Assembly: GCA_047628755.1 (NCBI GenBank)
Contig: JBLHVV010000134.1
Span: 1 to 6,796 of the forward strand
Reading direction: 5' to 3'
DNA: 6,796 nucleotides
Source of the DNA: Bermanella sp047628755
Lineage (GTDB): Bacteria > Pseudomonadota > Gammaproteobacteria > Pseudomonadales > Oceanobacteraceae
How positions within the stretch are numbered: position 1 is the stretch's first letter; the number at the start of each line of letters is the position of its first letter. A model generated the notes under the pieces. The model saw only the letters and a program-made list of their open reading frames with translations. It was not told the origin of the DNA and made no database searches. Shown piece by piece: positions 5,909 through 6,796 of the stretch. The position numbers and the translations under genes are program-made.

Positions 5909-6208
5909 TCATTTAAGCACTGTAAAACCGACGATTTTGTCGTCAAAATCAGCCTTTTCGTGGTATACCTTAGCCACTTTAGCTAATACAGGCCCCTTTT
6001 CACACCAAGCAAGTAATTCCTCTAACTCGCTAGAGGACCCTTGAATCAATAACTCCACATTACCATCGTCAAGATTTCGTACCCAGCCAGCCAGGCCTAG
6101 TGATGCAGCCTTTTTAGCCGCAGAAACTCGAAAGTAAACACCCTGTACTTTTCCTTTTACCAAAACCTTTACGGCTTGCATATATTGAAGAACAGCCGAA
6201 TCCAGCAT
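5909..6208 (-). CDS. Acylphosphatase
   Basis: This 99-residue cytosolic enzyme hydrolyses carboxyl-phosphate bonds of acylphosphates such as acetyl phosphate or 1,3-bisphosphoglycerate. The signature VKGKVQGVYFR (17-27) holds the phosphate-binding loop and catalytic Arg27, and GWVRNLDDGNVE (41-52) holds catalytic Asn45. The end, VGFTVLK, fits the last beta strand. Family members are about 90 residues, and the match begins near residue 11, so Met10 (ATG at 6181) is an alternative start; it lacks a Shine-Dalgarno, whereas the ATG at 6208 has AAGG about 11 bases upstream, so I kept the longer form. It is transcribed alone, with promoter-like sequences at 6244-6273 and 6293-6298, and I see no clear terminator after it. 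Nothing links it to the purine genes. Confidence 0.93.
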   Translation of the reverse strand: MLDSAVLQYMQAVKVLVKGKVQGVYFRVSAAKKAASLGLAGWVRNLDDGNVELLIQGSSSELEELLAWCEKGPVLAKVAKVYHEKADFDDKIVGFTVLK

Positions 6209-6243
6209 CTTAAAATGGCCTTTTTTAATAAATAATTAACTTA

Positions 6244-6273
6244 AGCATAATGCTAACAAAAACAATCAGTCAA
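6244..6273 (-). promoter_or_regulatory. Candidate acylphosphatase promoter
   Basis: On the minus strand TTGACT (6268-6273, 5/6) is followed after 18 bases by TATGCT (6244-6249, 4/6), predicting a leader of about 29 bases. A perfect TATAAT (complement of 6293-6298) with a weak -35 lies further upstream and could be a second promoter. Confidence 0.4.
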
Positions 6274-6324
6274 CTAGCTAGCGCTAAAATGCATTATACA
6301 AGTTGAGATATGCATTGTTTCCTA

Positions 6325-6353
6325 TTAACAAACCATATTGATAACGGTATAAA
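6325..6353 (+). promoter_or_regulatory. Strong predicted sigma-70 promoter with a long leader
   Basis: TTAACA (6325-6330, 5/6) and TATAAA (6348-6353, 5/6) are separated by exactly 17 bases. The -10 lies within the small dyad GGTAT-AA-ATACC (6346-6357). Transcription would start near 6360, about 260 bases before the next start codon, so the product is either a long leader for the gene at 6623 or a short untranslated RNA. Confidence 0.5.
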
Positions 6354-6568
6354 TACCAGCCAATTACAAGCAAGTCCATGGTTTTATTTAGTCCTGCATA
6401 AGACAACTCTGATTAAACCAAATTAAGTCAACAAAGCTGAGACCCCTACCAGCCCTACCCTCTTTAGTTAATACAATAATATTAGTTAACATTCGTTATA
6501 AATAACAACACCAAAAATTAACATATCTCAACAAAACATCAATATTTAGGGTTTTATTACGCCAAATT

Positions 6569-6590
6569 TCAGCGTACACTTGTTTACTGA
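6569..6590. promoter_or_regulatory. FabR/DesT-like operator before the 3'-truncated gene
   Basis: The dyad has the form TCAG-N3-ACA-N2-TGT-N3-CTGA. Its centre, AGCGTACACTTGTTTACT (6571-6588), agrees at 14 of 18 positions with the P. aeruginosa DesT box as I remember it, and its left half AGCGTACA is shared with E. coli FabR sites. FabR and DesT are TetR-family sensors of unsaturated versus saturated acyl-CoA or acyl-ACP. The dyad ends 32 bases before the ATG at 6623, suggesting that gene belongs to unsaturated fatty-acid supply. Confidence 0.5.
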
Positions 6591-6622
6591 AATATCCACT
6601 AGAACAAAAACGGGACATTTAT

Positions 6623-6796
6623 ATGACTACCAATGCCTCATACAATTCAAATAGCAGTATCGGTAATGCTCTAAGCAAGAGCTGGGCTTGGTTAGCCAGC
6701 AGTATTGTTAATAAGCCGAGTTTTTCTGGCTATTTTGAACCCCTAGTTCAATGGGCTGTGCCGCAATGGCGAGCAGACCTTATACGCAGCAAAATA
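6623..6796 (+). CDS. 3'-truncated gene; possibly ferredoxin reductase for a fatty-acid desaturase
   Basis: An open frame of 58 codons starts at ATG 6623 and runs off the window without a stop. The first 15 residues are rich in Ser, Asn and Thr. A Trp-rich stretch (SKSWAWLASSIVNKP, 18-32) and FEPLVQWAVPQWRADLIRSKI (from about 38) follow. The second stretch recalls the short lead-in before the FAD domain of PA4889-like ferredoxin reductases, which pair with acyl-CoA desaturases, but no cofactor motif is reached, so this is a guess. The FabR/DesT-like operator just upstream points the same way. The ribosome binding site is weak (GGGAC at 6612-6616). Whether a desaturase gene follows cannot be seen. 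Confidence 0.5.
   Translation, partial: MTTNASYNSNSSIGNALSKSWAWLASSIVNKPSFSGYFEPLVQWAVPQWRADLIRSKI

Larger units (their letters stand above)
6209..6622. promoter_or_regulatory. 414-base divergent intergenic region
   Basis: No gene is supported here; the longest plus-strand frame noticed after 6360 is a seven-codon one at 6379 without a ribosome binding site. The left part carries promoter-like elements for acylphosphatase, the middle a plus-strand promoter (6325-6353), and the right end a FabR/DesT-like dyad (6569-6590). GTTGAGATATG (6302-6312) recurs inverted at 6522-6532. The rest is AT-rich apart from a C-rich stretch near 6440-6460. Confidence 0.5.

Noticed and set aside
1..6796. CRISPR array, tRNA, rRNA or insertion sequence
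   Set aside because: No regularly spaced repeats, cloverleaf-like sequence or transposase similarity was seen on either strand.

Overview
The window is about 40% G+C by eye, with compact genes and AT-rich gaps. Its proteins look gammaproteobacterial: a RutR-type TetR regulator, a XanP-like NCS2 permease, PuuE allantoinase and acylphosphatase. A marine, Oceanospirillales-like bacterium is my best guess, but no rRNA or other strong taxonomic marker is present.

Left and centre (1-4931) form a purine-degradation cluster. A RutR-like TetR regulator (54-686, +) converges on an NCS2 xanthine/urate permease (800-2167, -), with a shared hairpin terminator between them. The permease is divergent from an amidohydrolase that closely resembles 8-oxoguanine deaminase (2519-3886, +), which is followed by PuuE allantoinase (4011-4931, +). 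Together they suggest import of an oxidised purine, deamination of 8-oxoguanine to urate, and hydrolysis of allantoin to allantoate. The enzymes joining urate to allantoin, and those acting after allantoate, are not in this window. A perfect 18-bp palindrome at 3931-3948, in front of puuE, matches the E. coli RutR operator core (TGACCA-N2-TGGTCA). A degenerate copy lies just downstream of a predicted permease promoter. The simplest reading is that the linked RutR-family protein controls purine rather than pyrimidine catabolism.

The middle right (4932-5908) is AT-rich and gene-poor. It holds a long hairpin, a lone Arc-type ribbon-helix-helix protein (5066-5257, -) preceded by two perfect 10-bp direct repeats, and what looks like a decaying small lipoprotein gene (about 5492-5814, -). 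That gene has lost a standard start codon and carries an apparent frameshift near its 3' end.

The right end (5909-6796) has an acylphosphatase gene (-), a 414-base divergent region with predicted promoters, and the first 58 codons of a gene running off the window (+). A dyad resembling FabR/DesT operators sits just in front of that gene. This and its N-terminus suggest, tentatively, a ferredoxin reductase serving a fatty-acid desaturase.
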